Below are positions 21,331-29,899 of a stretch of DNA of 30,449 bases, one piece after another. The notes beneath the pieces are model-generated. The model made no database searches, was not told the DNA's origin, and saw only the letters and a list, made by a program, of their open reading frames with translations. The stretch is from Calditrichota bacterium. GTDB taxonomy: Bacteria > Calditrichota > Calditrichia > RBG-13-44-9. How positions within the stretch are numbered: position 1 is the first letter of the stretch; each line of letters starts with the position of its first letter. The translations under genes were made by a program, and so were the position numbers. The stretch is from NCBI GenBank assembly GCA_024276455.1, contig JAJRXE010000094.1, forward strand, positions 1 through 30,449. The letters run 5' to 3'.

Positions 21331-22176
21331 TTACCTCTTCGCTTTCCGTTTGATGCCAATAATATTAGGAATGGGCCAGGGATGGCTGTTGCTGTTGTTC
21401 AAAAAGAAACCGCTTTCGAAACTACCGAACAGTTCTTTCTCTACCCCGCCGGAAGAAAAATAGAGGCTGGCCTCCGGACCGCCTTCCAGATACATGGCAT
21501 TGTAAATAAAAAGGGGAAGCTGTAAGAGAATATCAATAAAATCGTGCACCGAATAAGGCGAGCGGGAGTGAATGAAAAGCAGTCGCCCCTTCTGATCGAT
21601 GGCCAGGGCCGCAATGCTCCATTTGTTCGGTTGCTGCTGCCAGACGTTTTTCTGCTCGCAACTGATCATGCGAATGCTCTGAGAGAAAGCATGATATTTC
21701 TTCTTCCAATCCGCAAAATTTTGACACCCAAAATCAATGATTTGCCAGGGAGGCACTTTTTCGTCCACCGGCTGGCAGGCAAAAACGGACAAATATTTTT
21801 TACTTAAGCGGGGATTGTTCACATGCTTTTTATTTTTCAGAAATCCCACCGCGGTTAAATGGTCGGTGGCGTACATGCCGGCATTGATTGCTGCCACCAG
21901 TCCCAGTTTTTGCGCCCATTCCCCCACAGTGCGTGAGACGCTATCGAACTGACTGGCACAGTACACATTCGCCTCAAAATAGGCCGGATCGAAACGCACC
22001 ACCGTGACGAGGGAATTGCCAAACTCCGCTTTGCGGGGCGACTTAAATTGCGCCCACTCCAGGCCGGGCTCCAGCTTCTGCCACTCCGAATGTCCCGGGG
22101 CTTCACAGTTGGAGAACCAAATTCCCAAAAGAAGAATCACCGTAATTTTCAATGCATCAAACATACACCTGCTCAT
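21331..22176 (-). CDS. Phosphodiester glycosidase (NAGPA/DUF2233)-like lipoprotein or exported protein
   Basis: 281 residues from the ATG at 22176; another ATG at 22164 is equally possible and neither has a strong ribosome site. A hydrophobic start (ALKITVILLLGIWFSNC) is a signal; Cys24 might be lipidated but the Asn at -1 makes the lipobox poor. The body has the family features AAINAGMY, LTAVGFLKNKK, RMISCEQ, ALAIDQKGRLLFIHS, YLEGGPEASLY. The family includes the lysosomal enzyme uncovering mannose 6-phosphate and bacterial spore/exopolysaccharide proteins, so it may cut sugar phosphodiesters at the cell surface. It is transcribed alone, diverging from yhbY. Confidence 0.75.
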   Translation of the reverse strand: MSRCMFDALKITVILLLGIWFSNCEAPGHSEWQKLEPGLEWAQFKSPRKAEFGNSLVTVVRFDPAYFEANVYCASQFDSVSRTVGEWAQKLGLVAAINAGMYATDHLTAVGFLKNKKHVNNPRLSKKYLSVFACQPVDEKVPPWQIIDFGCQNFADWKKKYHAFSQSIRMISCEQKNVWQQQPNKWSIAALAIDQKGRLLFIHSRSPYSVHDFIDILLQLPLFIYNAMYLEGGPEASLYFSSGGVEKELFGSFESGFFLNNSNSHPWPIPNIIGIKRKAKR

Positions 22177-22319
22177 TCCATCAAAAACGAATCCGGGCAA
22201 TCCACCAAAGGCTCTTTTTGAATCCCGTTTTCTCACCCAACATTTTTCCCTAAAATACACCACTACTATCGGCATTGTCCAACTGAACATGATCCTGTCG
22301 GGAAATTCCCAATAAGCCG

Positions 22320-22348
22320 TTGTAATGATGAGGAAATTTAAATATATT
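22320..22348 (+). promoter_or_regulatory. Promoter candidate for yhbY and the EamA gene
   Basis: TTGTAA (22320-22325), 17-bp spacer, TATATT (22343-22348), ending 52 bp before the yhbY ATG. The boxes match 4/6 and 5/6 of the sigma-70 consensus. The lineage may use a different consensus. Confidence 0.4.
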
Positions 22349-22400
22349 CCCGCCCGAATTAAAGGGAAATTGTAATCTTAGCATCAAAATCGGAGAGAAG

Positions 22401-22682
22401 ATGAATTTAAGTGGCAAAGAAAAGCGCGCCCTGCGGGCAGAAGCCAGTTTATTGAAACCGGAAATCTGGATCGGCCGGGAAGGGATTGGTCCCGGCGTCA
22501 TTCAAAATCTGGAAAACGCTTTCAATACCAAAGAAATCGTGAAAGTGAAACTGCAGGAAAATTGTCCGCTGGAGAAGGAAGAAGTCGGACGAATATTGAG
22601 TGAAAAAACCGGTGCGGAAGTGGTACAAATCATTGGCAAAACGCTGGTTCTTTACCGCCCTCGTCCGGAGGAGACTCCATGA
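22401..22682 (+). CDS. yhbY: YhbY / CRS1-YhbY-type RNA-binding protein
   Basis: 93 residues, the full length of the family. The whole protein is a CRM (KH-like) domain: LSGKEKRALRAEA start, IWIGREGIGPGVIQ (the GxxG-like loop), a helix-rich middle (EIVKVKL), and the end strand VVQIIGKTLVLYR. In E. coli YhbY associates with pre-50S ribosomal particles, so a role in ribosome assembly is expected. Ribosome site GGAGA is 4 nt upstream. The stop overlaps the ATG of the EamA gene (ATGA), so the two are translationally coupled. Confidence 0.92.
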   Translation: MNLSGKEKRALRAEASLLKPEIWIGREGIGPGVIQNLENAFNTKEIVKVKLQENCPLEKEEVGRILSEKTGAEVVQIIGKTLVLYRPRPEETP

Positions 22683-23587
22683 AATTGCCGGGTGGGAAAT
22701 ACCCTTTCCTGCTGACCCTGATGACCATTTTGTTTGGTTTGTCTTTCATTGCGTCTAAAAATGCCCTGCAGGGACTGGGGATTTTCCAGCTGATTTTCGG
22801 GCGTTACATTTTTGCCCTCCTGATCTGGATGGCGGTGCTCTGGCAGCGGAAAAAACATTTTTACATTGCCCGACGGGACTGGAAACAATTCCTTTTGCTC
22901 ACCCTGGTGGAGCCGGTAGGGTATTTCATTTTCGAAACCACCGGAGTTCGCTACACTTCTCCGGCCAGCGTTTCGCTCATCATCGCCACCATTCCGGTCT
23001 TTTCCACCCTTTTCGCCCTGTTTCTTTTAAAAGAAAAAACCACCTGGGCGGGAATCGCGGGTATTGTGCTCTCTATTACCGGAGTGTATTTCATCGTTTC
23101 CCTACAGCAGGCCAGCCAACTGGCTCCCCGACCGTTGTTAGGCAGCCTGCTCACCCTGGGAGCGGCCATGTCCGCCGGAATTTACAACGTGCTTTGCCGC
23201 CGGCTCTCCCGCACTTACTCCCCGCTCACCATTAGTTACTACCAGACCGTCATCGCCACCGTGGTGTTTCTCCCCCTGGCCCTGGTCGAGACCTTTCTGC
23301 GGGCTGAAACCCACCTCGATGGTTTCATCCTGGGCAACGTACTTTACCTGGCGCTGGGCTGCTCGGTACTGGCTTATTACCTGTTGAACTACACGCTCAG
23401 CCGGCTGCACGCTTCCCAGGTAGCGGTATTTTCCAATCTCATCCCGGTAGTCACCATCCTGGGCTCCTGGTTTGCCTACGGAGAACTCTTGAAAAGTGCC
23501 CAGCTGTTTGGCGCGGTTTTAATCATCAGCGGAATTTATCTGACCTACGTCAGAGGGACGGAAAAACCCCCGGCAATTCCCGGATAA
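22679..23587 (+). CDS. EamA/DMT-superfamily permease
   Basis: 302 residues, with about ten hydrophobic segments in two EamA repeats (roughly 8-140 and 155-290). Typical features are GLSFIASKNAL near the start, GVRYTSPASVSLIIATIPVF in repeat 1, and LLNYTLSRLHASQVAVFSNLIPV in repeat 2. Members export or import amino acids, sugars or other metabolites across the inner membrane; the substrate cannot be read from sequence. It is coupled to yhbY by an ATGA overlap. It ends 25 bp before the stop of the convergent NDH-2 gene. Confidence 0.88.
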   Translation: MKLPGGKYPFLLTLMTILFGLSFIASKNALQGLGIFQLIFGRYIFALLIWMAVLWQRKKHFYIARRDWKQFLLLTLVEPVGYFIFETTGVRYTSPASVSLIIATIPVFSTLFALFLLKEKTTWAGIAGIVLSITGVYFIVSLQQASQLAPRPLLGSLLTLGAAMSAGIYNVLCRRLSRTYSPLTISYYQTVIATVVFLPLALVETFLRAETHLDGFILGNVLYLALGCSVLAYYLLNYTLSRLHASQVAVFSNLIPVVTILGSWFAYGELLKSAQLFGAVLIISGIYLTYVRGTEKPPAIPG

Positions 23588-23612
23588 AACATTCGATTTT
23601 CGAGTGGTCAAA

Positions 23613-24944
23613 TTAAGTCAGTTGTCGAGGATTTTTGATTCGCGGAAAAGGCGGATGGCCGGTAATCAACCTGGCTCCCTTTTTACGGGTAAAGTAATTC
23701 CATGCCCATTGTAATAGGACCAATAGTTTATTATCGAACTCAATTAAATACCAGATATGGACGAACAACCAGGCAAACCAGGCCGGAAAGCCAAACAGGT
23801 TTACCCGGCGGAAGCTGGCAACCGCCCGGTTTCTACCAATCACGGCCAGACTGCCTTTATCGCGATAGCGGAACGGCGCAACCGATGTTTGTTTCAATCG
23901 TCCCAAAATGCAGCGTACCACATAACGGCCTTCCTGCATGGCAACTGGAGCAATTCCGGGCAACAGCTGCCCATTTTGATCTTTTAAATGGGCCAGATCG
24001 CCAATTACAAAAATCTCCGGAAAGTTGGGAAGCGAAAGGTCGGGATTGACCATCACTCGGCCATTGCGATCCAGGGCCACACCCGTTTTACGGCTGAGAA
24101 TTTCTCCGGTAGTGGATGCTCTGACACCGGCCGCCCAGAGGATGGTGTGGGTTTGCAGTTCGCTGGATTCCTGCCCGCGTATTAGTGTAACCCGGTTCCC
24201 GGTGAGGGACTCCAGCCGGGTATTTGTGTAAACGAGCACGCCCAGTTTTTGAAGTGATTTTTCCGCCTTACGGGAAAGTTCCACAGGAAAGGTAGGCAAG
24301 ATGCGGTCAATAGCTTCAATAAGAAAAATTTTGGCTTCGGGAGGATGGATGAAACGAAAATCTTTCTTTAACGTTTCTCTCGTTAACTCTGCCAGGGCAC
24401 CCGCCAGTTCCACTCCGGTGGGACCACCACCCACCACCACAAAAGTCATCCAGGCTTCCCGTTCTGCAGCATCCGCTTCCCTTTCGGCTGCTTCGAAAGC
24501 CAGGAAAATACGCCGCCGTATCTCAAGCGCATCTTCCACGGTTTTTAATCCCGGGGCCTGCTTAACCCACTCGTCATTCCCGAAATAATGGTGATGTACT
24601 CCGGTAGCCAGGATCAGAAAATCATAATCTACTTCTCCATCGGAAAGTAGCAACCGTTTCTCCCCGGGTAGAATATCCCGTACTTCCGCATGAATCACGG
24701 TAATATTTTTATAGCCGCTGAGAATGGCCCGCAGGGGGGAAGCAATATCGCCAGGAGAAAGTCCGCCGGTTGCCACCTGGTACAACAAGGGCTGGAAAAG
24801 ATGAAAATTGCGCCGGTCGATGAGGGTTACCCGTACCGGTTTATTCCCAAAGGCTTTGGCCGCGTACAAACCGCCAAAGCCTCCACCCACGATCACTACA
24901 TGGGGGACTGGGTTATTTTTTTGCAACGACGATTTATTTTGCAT
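23613..24944 (-). CDS. ndh: Type II NADH dehydrogenase (NDH-2)
   Basis: 443 residues. FAD-binding Rossmann site (VVIVGGGFGGLYAAK, 17-30), the family motif RRNFHLFQPLLYQVATGGLSP, NADH site (VVGGGPTGVELAGAL), FAD motif FVIGDLAHL, and the quinone-site region PGIAPVAMQEGRYV. The C-terminus (FPAWFAWLFVHIWYLIEF) is an amphipathic or membrane-associating stretch. NDH-2 oxidises NADH and reduces quinone at the inner membrane without pumping protons. No good ribosome site precedes the ATG at 24944. It lies 113 bp downstream of the MBL-fold gene. The enzyme suggests a quinone-linked respiratory chain besides the soluble redox operon. Confidence 0.9.
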   Translation of the reverse strand: MQNKSSLQKNNPVPHVVIVGGGFGGLYAAKAFGNKPVRVTLIDRRNFHLFQPLLYQVATGGLSPGDIASPLRAILSGYKNITVIHAEVRDILPGEKRLLLSDGEVDYDFLILATGVHHHYFGNDEWVKQAPGLKTVEDALEIRRRIFLAFEAAEREADAAEREAWMTFVVVGGGPTGVELAGALAELTRETLKKDFRFIHPPEAKIFLIEAIDRILPTFPVELSRKAEKSLQKLGVLVYTNTRLESLTGNRVTLIRGQESSELQTHTILWAAGVRASTTGEILSRKTGVALDRNGRVMVNPDLSLPNFPEIFVIGDLAHLKDQNGQLLPGIAPVAMQEGRYVVRCILGRLKQTSVAPFRYRDKGSLAVIGRNRAVASFRRVNLFGFPAWFAWLFVHIWYLIEFDNKLLVLLQWAWNYFTRKKGARLITGHPPFPRIKNPRQLT

Positions 24945-25057
24945 GGAATCTTATGACATTGGTAAAAACCGATAAATCCAGATGCTACCTCAAACCGTGA
25001 ATTTTCCGACAAAGCCATTCGGGAAACGGGCGGCCTCGGGCAAATACATCTTACGGA

Positions 25058-25903
25058 CTAAAACGTCACTTTCTCCTTCAAGCGGTACCCCTTCTCTGTG
25101 TGCTCCACAGTGCCGCAGTACACCCGGGGATCGTGCTCAAAAAACAGCAGCCAGCCCTCTTTCACCGCCCGCTGCAGGATTTCCTTCTTTTCGTTGATGG
25201 TTTGCACCGGGTAAAGGTCGTAGGCCATGACCCAGGGAATCGGTACATGGGCCGCCAGGGGAATCAGGTCCGCCGCGTACAACAGGCTGGTGGATGCATC
25301 GAAGACCCGCACCAATTGCATGGCGGGGGTGTGCCCGTTTGCCAGTAAAATTTCTACACCTTCGTAAAGGCGGGTGGGACCGTCCAGCAGGTTCAACTGT
25401 TCGGCTTGCAACAACGGTTCGATATTTTCCCGCAGGTAGCTGGCGCGATCTTTTTCGAAGCCCGCCTGTGCCCATTCCAGTTGCTTTTTTTGTACGTGAT
25501 GCGTCGCGTTGGGAAATTGCAACCGCAAGCGTCCTTCCGTATCGTAATAGGTGGCACCTCCGGCGTGGTCAAAATGCAGGTGGGTCAAAACTACGTCTGT
25601 AACGTCTTCCGGGGATATTCCGGCGTCCTGCAACGCTTTTTCCAGGGAATGTTCGGAATGATCCACGGCGTAAATTTTGGTGAATTTCTCGTCCCCCTTG
25701 TTACCAATCCCGGTGTCCACTAAAATAGTGCGTCCCCCGTCCTGAATTAACAGGGCATTCAAGGCCATGTAAATACGATTTTTTTCATCAGGGGGATTTT
25801 CTTTCTCCAAGAGCACCCGGGGCACTACCCCAAACATGGCTCCACCGTCCAGGCGAAATCTTCCGGTGTCGATTAAACGAAGCGTGTAGTTTCCAATTTG
25901 CAT
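25058..25903 (-). CDS. Metallo-beta-lactamase-fold hydrolase
   Basis: 281 residues from the ATG at 25903, chosen because AGGTGAGG lies 6 nt upstream; a start ten codons earlier has no such site. Metal motif HLHFDHAGG (His108, His110, Asp112, His113), then the later ligands in NGHTPAMQ and AADLIPL. It belongs to the broad MBL-fold group that contains N-acyl homoserine lactonases and related hydrolases of about 280 residues (KNRIYMALNALLIQDG and LVDTGIGNK openings). No signal peptide, so cytoplasmic. Substrate unknown. The S9 peptidase gene lies 92 bp upstream; a hairpin sits between them. Confidence 0.82.
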   Translation of the reverse strand: MQIGNYTLRLIDTGRFRLDGGAMFGVVPRVLLEKENPPDEKNRIYMALNALLIQDGGRTILVDTGIGNKGDEKFTKIYAVDHSEHSLEKALQDAGISPEDVTDVVLTHLHFDHAGGATYYDTEGRLRLQFPNATHHVQKKQLEWAQAGFEKDRASYLRENIEPLLQAEQLNLLDGPTRLYEGVEILLANGHTPAMQLVRVFDASTSLLYAADLIPLAAHVPIPWVMAYDLYPVQTINEKKEILQRAVKEGWLLFFEHDPRVYCGTVEHTEKGYRLKEKVTF

Positions 25904-25937
25904 GGTTGTCCTCACCTTTATTTTGAAAATCACCCCA

Positions 25938-25975
25938 AGGGAGGCCCCCGAACAGAACGGTTCAAGTACCTCCCT
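25938..25975 (-). terminator. Hairpin between the S9 peptidase and MBL-fold genes
   Basis: AGGGAGG (25938-25944) and CCTCCCT (25969-25975) are complementary arms around a 24-nt loop, directly after the S9 peptidase stop. No T run follows on the minus strand, so it may stop transcription only partly or protect the mRNA end. Confidence 0.35.
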
Positions 25976-25995
25976 ACCGAAAGAACTACTTTATC

Positions 25996-28035
25996 CTACG
26001 GATTCAGGTATTTGGCCAGCCACCCGTGGACGTTTTTCCACCACTGCCGGGCGTTGCGGGGTTTTTGCACAAAATGATCCTCATCCGGGAAAAACAAGAG
26101 CTTGGATTCTACCCCTTTCAACTGAAGCGCGGTGAAGAGTTGCAAGCCCTGGGTGTACGGCACCCGAAAGTCTTTCTCCCCGTGAATAATTAACATGGGC
26201 GTTTTGAAATGCTCAACGTAGTTAAAGGGATTCCACTTCTGGTACAGACTGCCCTTCTCCCAAGGGTAGCCGTTAAATTCCCAGGTGGGGAACCAGAGCT
26301 CTTCGGTGGCGCCAAACATGCTCACCTGTTCGAACACCCCGTCGTGAGAGACCAGGCATTTAAACAGGCCTTCGTCATTGTGACCCTCGATCCAGTTAAT
26401 CATGAAGCCGCCGTAAGAGGCGCCGGCCGCCCCAATGCGCTCTTTGTCCACAAAGGGGAATTTCTCCGCCGCCCAGCGGGTGCCGATCATGATGTCCTGG
26501 TAAGGCCAACCGCCCCAATTCTTGCTCACCGCGTCGCAGAAAGCCTGCCCGTAGCCACGGCTGCCGTGGAAATTGATCATGATGACCACGTAACCAGGCG
26601 ACGCAAACATTTCGGCGTTCCAGCGGTAGTGGAAATCGTCGCCCCAGGCGCCCTGCGGTCCACCGTGAATCAGGGAGATCATCGGGTACTTCTTGTTGGG
26701 ATCAAACTGCGGTGGTTTCACCATCAGCAGGTGTACGGAATCGCCGTTGGCACCCACGAACCAGTAATCCTCCAGGGGATTCATTTCCAGCTCTGCCAAA
26801 CGCTCTTTATTGGTAAAGGTAAGCTGGGTCAGCTTTTTCTTTTTCAAGTCGAAGCGGTACAGCTCGATGGGGTAATTCACTGCCTGAATGGCCAACACCA
26901 GAAACTTGCCGTCGGGACTTATGGCCAGGGAGTTGATGTATTTGCCGTCCAGCAGCAGTTTCAATTTACCTTTGGTCACATCCACCTCGTAGAGGCGGTG
27001 ACGACCATGATGCGGAACGTAAAAATAAATTTTGCGGCTCTTCGGACCCCAGACAAAATCAGAGACATAGCGATCCAGCTTCTCGGTAAGATTACGCGTT
27101 TCACCGCTTTTCAAATCCAGCAACATTAAATTCTGCTGGTCGGACTCAAAACCGGCTCTGGCCATGGAAAGGTATGCCAGGTAACGACCGTTGGGAGAGT
27201 AAAGCGGCCCGTTGTCGTTTCCTTTACGAGTGGTTACCTGTCGAACGTTTTCCCCCTCCAGATCGGTAATCCAGAGGTCGTTGTTGGTACTGATGGCCAC
27301 CACCGGATCGGGATTCTTCACAAAGCAAAGAGACTGCCCGTCCGGCGAGAACACGTAATCGTGGCTGCTCCCCAGAGAAATGGGCGGGGTGTCGTACCGC
27401 CCGGGTGTGAGGTCCCGGATGAAATCCCCCTTGCGACTCACCAGCAACACATGGCTGTATTTACCGTTGCGCCAGTGATTCCAGTGACGATAAAGCAGGT
27501 GGGTAATTTCTTTACCGGAACCGCTGGTTTTCTTCCGTTCTTCCTCCAGTTTTTGGCTCTCGTCCGGACTGCTGGCGTCCGGCAGCATGCTGGTTTCCAC
27601 CGCAAAATACTTCCCGTCCGGTGACCAGACAAATCCACCCACCCCGGTGGCCAGATTGGTTACCTTTACCGCCTCACCACCCATTTTCAGATTCAAAAGG
27701 TAAATCTGAGCGGAGCCATCGCGAGTAGAAATGAAGGCCAGCTCGCTGCCATCCGGCGACCACTGGGGAGCAAAATCCGCTGCCGGATTGAACGTCAGTT
27801 GGCGATGTATTTTTCCGTCCGAGGAAACCAGAAACAGATCGCTGTTGCTGGAATTATCTTCAATATTGTAAAATCGCACGGTGTAAGCAATCCAACGACC
27901 ATCCGGAGAAACCACCCCGCCGGAAACTCGCCCCATGGCAAACATGTCCTCAAATTGTAACGGACGTTTCGCCAGCAAAAAAGACGGTAAGGCCAGCAAT
28001 ATGAACAGTAAAAAGGAATAATATTTTAACTTCAT
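25996..28035 (-). CDS. S9 family (prolyl oligopeptidase-type) exported peptidase
   Basis: 679 residues. Residues 1-22 are a signal peptide (basic start, FLLFILLALPSFLLAKR). Residues about 25-410 are a TolB/WD40-like beta-propeller with repeated SPDGR/SPDGK motifs (for example VVSPDGRWIAYTV, WSPDGSELAFIS). The C-terminal 260 residues are the alpha/beta-hydrolase domain with Ser540 (GASYGG), Asp622 (HGEKDFRVPY) and His654 (DEDHF), the catalytic triad of acylaminoacyl-peptidase/dipeptidyl-peptidase relatives. It should degrade short peptides in the periplasm. The ATG at 28035 has GGAGG 4 nt upstream, and a TATAAT box lies about 50 bp before it. The MBL-fold gene follows. Confidence 0.92.
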   Translation of the reverse strand: MKLKYYSFLLFILLALPSFLLAKRPLQFEDMFAMGRVSGGVVSPDGRWIAYTVRFYNIEDNSSNSDLFLVSSDGKIHRQLTFNPAADFAPQWSPDGSELAFISTRDGSAQIYLLNLKMGGEAVKVTNLATGVGGFVWSPDGKYFAVETSMLPDASSPDESQKLEEERKKTSGSGKEITHLLYRHWNHWRNGKYSHVLLVSRKGDFIRDLTPGRYDTPPISLGSSHDYVFSPDGQSLCFVKNPDPVVAISTNNDLWITDLEGENVRQVTTRKGNDNGPLYSPNGRYLAYLSMARAGFESDQQNLMLLDLKSGETRNLTEKLDRYVSDFVWGPKSRKIYFYVPHHGRHRLYEVDVTKGKLKLLLDGKYINSLAISPDGKFLVLAIQAVNYPIELYRFDLKKKKLTQLTFTNKERLAELEMNPLEDYWFVGANGDSVHLLMVKPPQFDPNKKYPMISLIHGGPQGAWGDDFHYRWNAEMFASPGYVVIMINFHGSRGYGQAFCDAVSKNWGGWPYQDIMIGTRWAAEKFPFVDKERIGAAGASYGGFMINWIEGHNDEGLFKCLVSHDGVFEQVSMFGATEELWFPTWEFNGYPWEKGSLYQKWNPFNYVEHFKTPMLIIHGEKDFRVPYTQGLQLFTALQLKGVESKLLFFPDEDHFVQKPRNARQWWKNVHGWLAKYLNP

Positions 28036-28087
28036 GGTACCTCCTCCGTTTATTAAGTGTCCTCTAATGTACCAATTTTAAACATCG

Positions 28088-28116
28088 ATTATATGAAAGA
28101 CCAAAGGATATTTAAA
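28088..28116 (-). promoter_or_regulatory. Promoter candidate for the S9 peptidase gene
   Basis: On the minus strand: TTTAAA (28111-28116), 17-bp spacer, perfect TATAAT (28088-28093), 52 bp before the ATG at 28035. Surrounding DNA is strongly AT-rich. Confidence 0.45.
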
Positions 28117-28128
28117 TTAAGAAAATGT

Positions 28129-28156
28129 TTGAAAATTAAACAGAGGGTTTTAGATT
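28129..28156 (+). promoter_or_regulatory. Promoter candidate for the NhaD-like antiporter gene
   Basis: TTGAAA (28129-28134, 5/6 of the consensus), 16-bp spacer, TAGATT (28151-28156, 4/6), 42 bp before the ATG at 28199. It is back-to-back with the candidate promoter of the S9 gene. Confidence 0.4.
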
Positions 28157-28198
28157 TATTTTTTTTCGATGATCATTTATCAGGAAAGGCCATGGACA

Positions 28199-29815
28199 AT
28201 GAAAGGTAAAATTGCGTTCGCTTTGCTACTGAGCCTGCTGTTAGTCACTCTGGGAAGTACCTTCCTTCTCGCTCAATCCCAGCACGAAGCGCTTTCGGGA
28301 GATTCAGCCGCCCTTCGGGAACTCGCCGAAGCCAAGGCAGCGGCACCAGCCGGAGAAATAAAAACCGAGCATGAAGGGGGTGGCCTGGGTTCCGAACTGC
28401 CCATCTGGAGCGTCATTCCTTTTGTGGGAATTTTGCTGTCTATTGCTCTTTTCCCCCTAACTGCCCCCAAGTTCTGGCACCATCACTACGGGAAAGTCTC
28501 CGCTTTCTGGGCGTTGATTTTTGCCATTCCCTTTTTATTTGCTTACCAGGGAGAAGCCTTTCACGAAATTGTTCATATTTACGTAACCGATTATATCCCG
28601 TTCATCATTTTGCTCTGGTCGCTGTTTACCGTGGCGGGCGGCATCCTGGTTAGAGGTGCTCCGGTCGGAACCCCGCTGGCAAATCTGATTACTCTTCTTA
28701 TCGGCACTTTTCTGGCCTCCTGGATTGGAACCACCGGTGCTGCCATGGTGTTGGTGCGTCCTTTGATCCGGATGAATAAATACCGCAAATCGAAAGTTCA
28801 TCTGATTGTTTTCTTCATTTTTCTGGTAGCCAACATCGGGGGCTCCTTAACCCCGCTGGGCGATCCGCCCCTCTTTCTGGGATTCCTCCACGGGGTTCCC
28901 TTTTTCTGGACCTTTAATATTTTCACCGAATTCGCACTCCTTTCCGGTTTACTGTTGCTGGGATTTTTCCTTTTCGACACCTTCATGTTTCGGAAAGAAG
29001 GTTGGCATAAAAAGCTCCATCTGAAAAAATACCACTTTGAACTTCCGGAAGGAATCGATGAAATTGAACTGGTGGAACAATACGACCTGGAAAATCAAAA
29101 AACTCAAAAAATAAAAAAAGAAACCGCCCGCATGGAAATTCTGGGACTCCACAACTTAATTTTCCTGCTGGGCATCATCGGGGGTGTCCTTTTCAGTGGC
29201 ACTGTCCACCTGGGCCAGGTGTCGATTTTAGGGGTTCACCAGACCATTGAGAACCTGATTCGCGACGCCTTTCTCATTCTGATGGGACTGCTTTCTCTGC
29301 GCACCACCCACAAGGACATCCGGGAAGGGAACGAATTCACCTGGTTCCCCATTGTAGAAGTGGCCAAACTGTTTGCCGGCATTTTCATGACCATTATTCC
29401 GGCCCTGGCCATGCTGAAAGCCGGCATGCACGGACATCTGGATTTCATCATCGCAGCGGTGAAAGAACCTTGGCACTTTTTCTGGATCACCGGTTCGCTC
29501 TCCAGTTTTCTGGACAATGCCCCAACTTATTTGACCTTTTTGAACACCGCGCTGGGACAATTTTTTGCGGGGGTTCCGGAACGCCAGGCCATTGCGTCGC
29601 TCATTGCCCACCAGGAAATTTACCTGAAGGCAATCAGTACCGGCGCGGTCTTCTTTGGCGCCATGACCTACATCGGCAATGCTCCCAATTTTATGGTTAA
29701 ATCCATTGCTGAAGAACAGGGCATCAAAATGCCCAGCTTCTTTGGGTACATGATGTACTCGGTTTTAATTCTGATTCCGTTGTTTATTCTGATCACCTTT
29801 GTTTTCTTTAAATAA
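28199..29815 (+). CDS. NhaD-type Na+/H+ antiporter (ArsB/NhaD, ion transporter superfamily)
   Basis: 538 residues from the ATG at 28199 (AAAGG 9 nt upstream); an in-frame start ten codons earlier is less likely because this ATG opens a signal-like sequence. Residues 1-25 are signal-like (MKGKIAFALLLSLLLVTLGS), followed by about 45 hydrophilic Ala/Glu-rich residues and then 10-12 membrane helices. Family motifs: ASWIGTTGAAMVLVRP, ANIGGSLTPLGDPPLFLGF, GSLSSFLDNAPTYLTF and TYIGNAPNFMVKSI, the paired Asp/Asn-bearing half-helices of the NhaD/ArsB fold. It exchanges Na+ for H+ across the inner membrane, suited to a saline or alkaline habitat or a sodium bioenergetic cycle. A terminator follows. Confidence 0.88.
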   Translation: MKGKIAFALLLSLLLVTLGSTFLLAQSQHEALSGDSAALRELAEAKAAAPAGEIKTEHEGGGLGSELPIWSVIPFVGILLSIALFPLTAPKFWHHHYGKVSAFWALIFAIPFLFAYQGEAFHEIVHIYVTDYIPFIILLWSLFTVAGGILVRGAPVGTPLANLITLLIGTFLASWIGTTGAAMVLVRPLIRMNKYRKSKVHLIVFFIFLVANIGGSLTPLGDPPLFLGFLHGVPFFWTFNIFTEFALLSGLLLLGFFLFDTFMFRKEGWHKKLHLKKYHFELPEGIDEIELVEQYDLENQKTQKIKKETARMEILGLHNLIFLLGIIGGVLFSGTVHLGQVSILGVHQTIENLIRDAFLILMGLLSLRTTHKDIREGNEFTWFPIVEVAKLFAGIFMTIIPALAMLKAGMHGHLDFIIAAVKEPWHFFWITGSLSSFLDNAPTYLTFLNTALGQFFAGVPERQAIASLIAHQEIYLKAISTGAVFFGAMTYIGNAPNFMVKSIAEEQGIKMPSFFGYMMYSVLILIPLFILITFVFFK

Positions 29816-29833
29816 GAGTTGAAACACAGATTC

Positions 29834-29879
29834 GGGAGGCTGAAAACGCTGTTTTCGGAAACGCCAGCCTCCCTTTCTT
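29834..29879 (+). terminator. Rho-independent terminator after the antiporter gene
   Basis: GGGAGGCTG (29834-29842) pairs perfectly with CAGCCTCCC (29865-29873), and TTTCTT follows. The loop holds a further weak pair (AACG/CGTT-like). It lies 18 bp after the antiporter stop and only 2-20 bp before the possible TatD starts. Confidence 0.75.
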
Positions 29880-29899
29880 AAATGCAGAAACAGACCGCC

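Noticed and set aside
26209..27129. Plus-strand open frame of 306 codons opposite the S9 peptidase
   Set aside because: The antisense S9 gene has propeller repeats and an intact catalytic triad; this frame has no recognisable domain.
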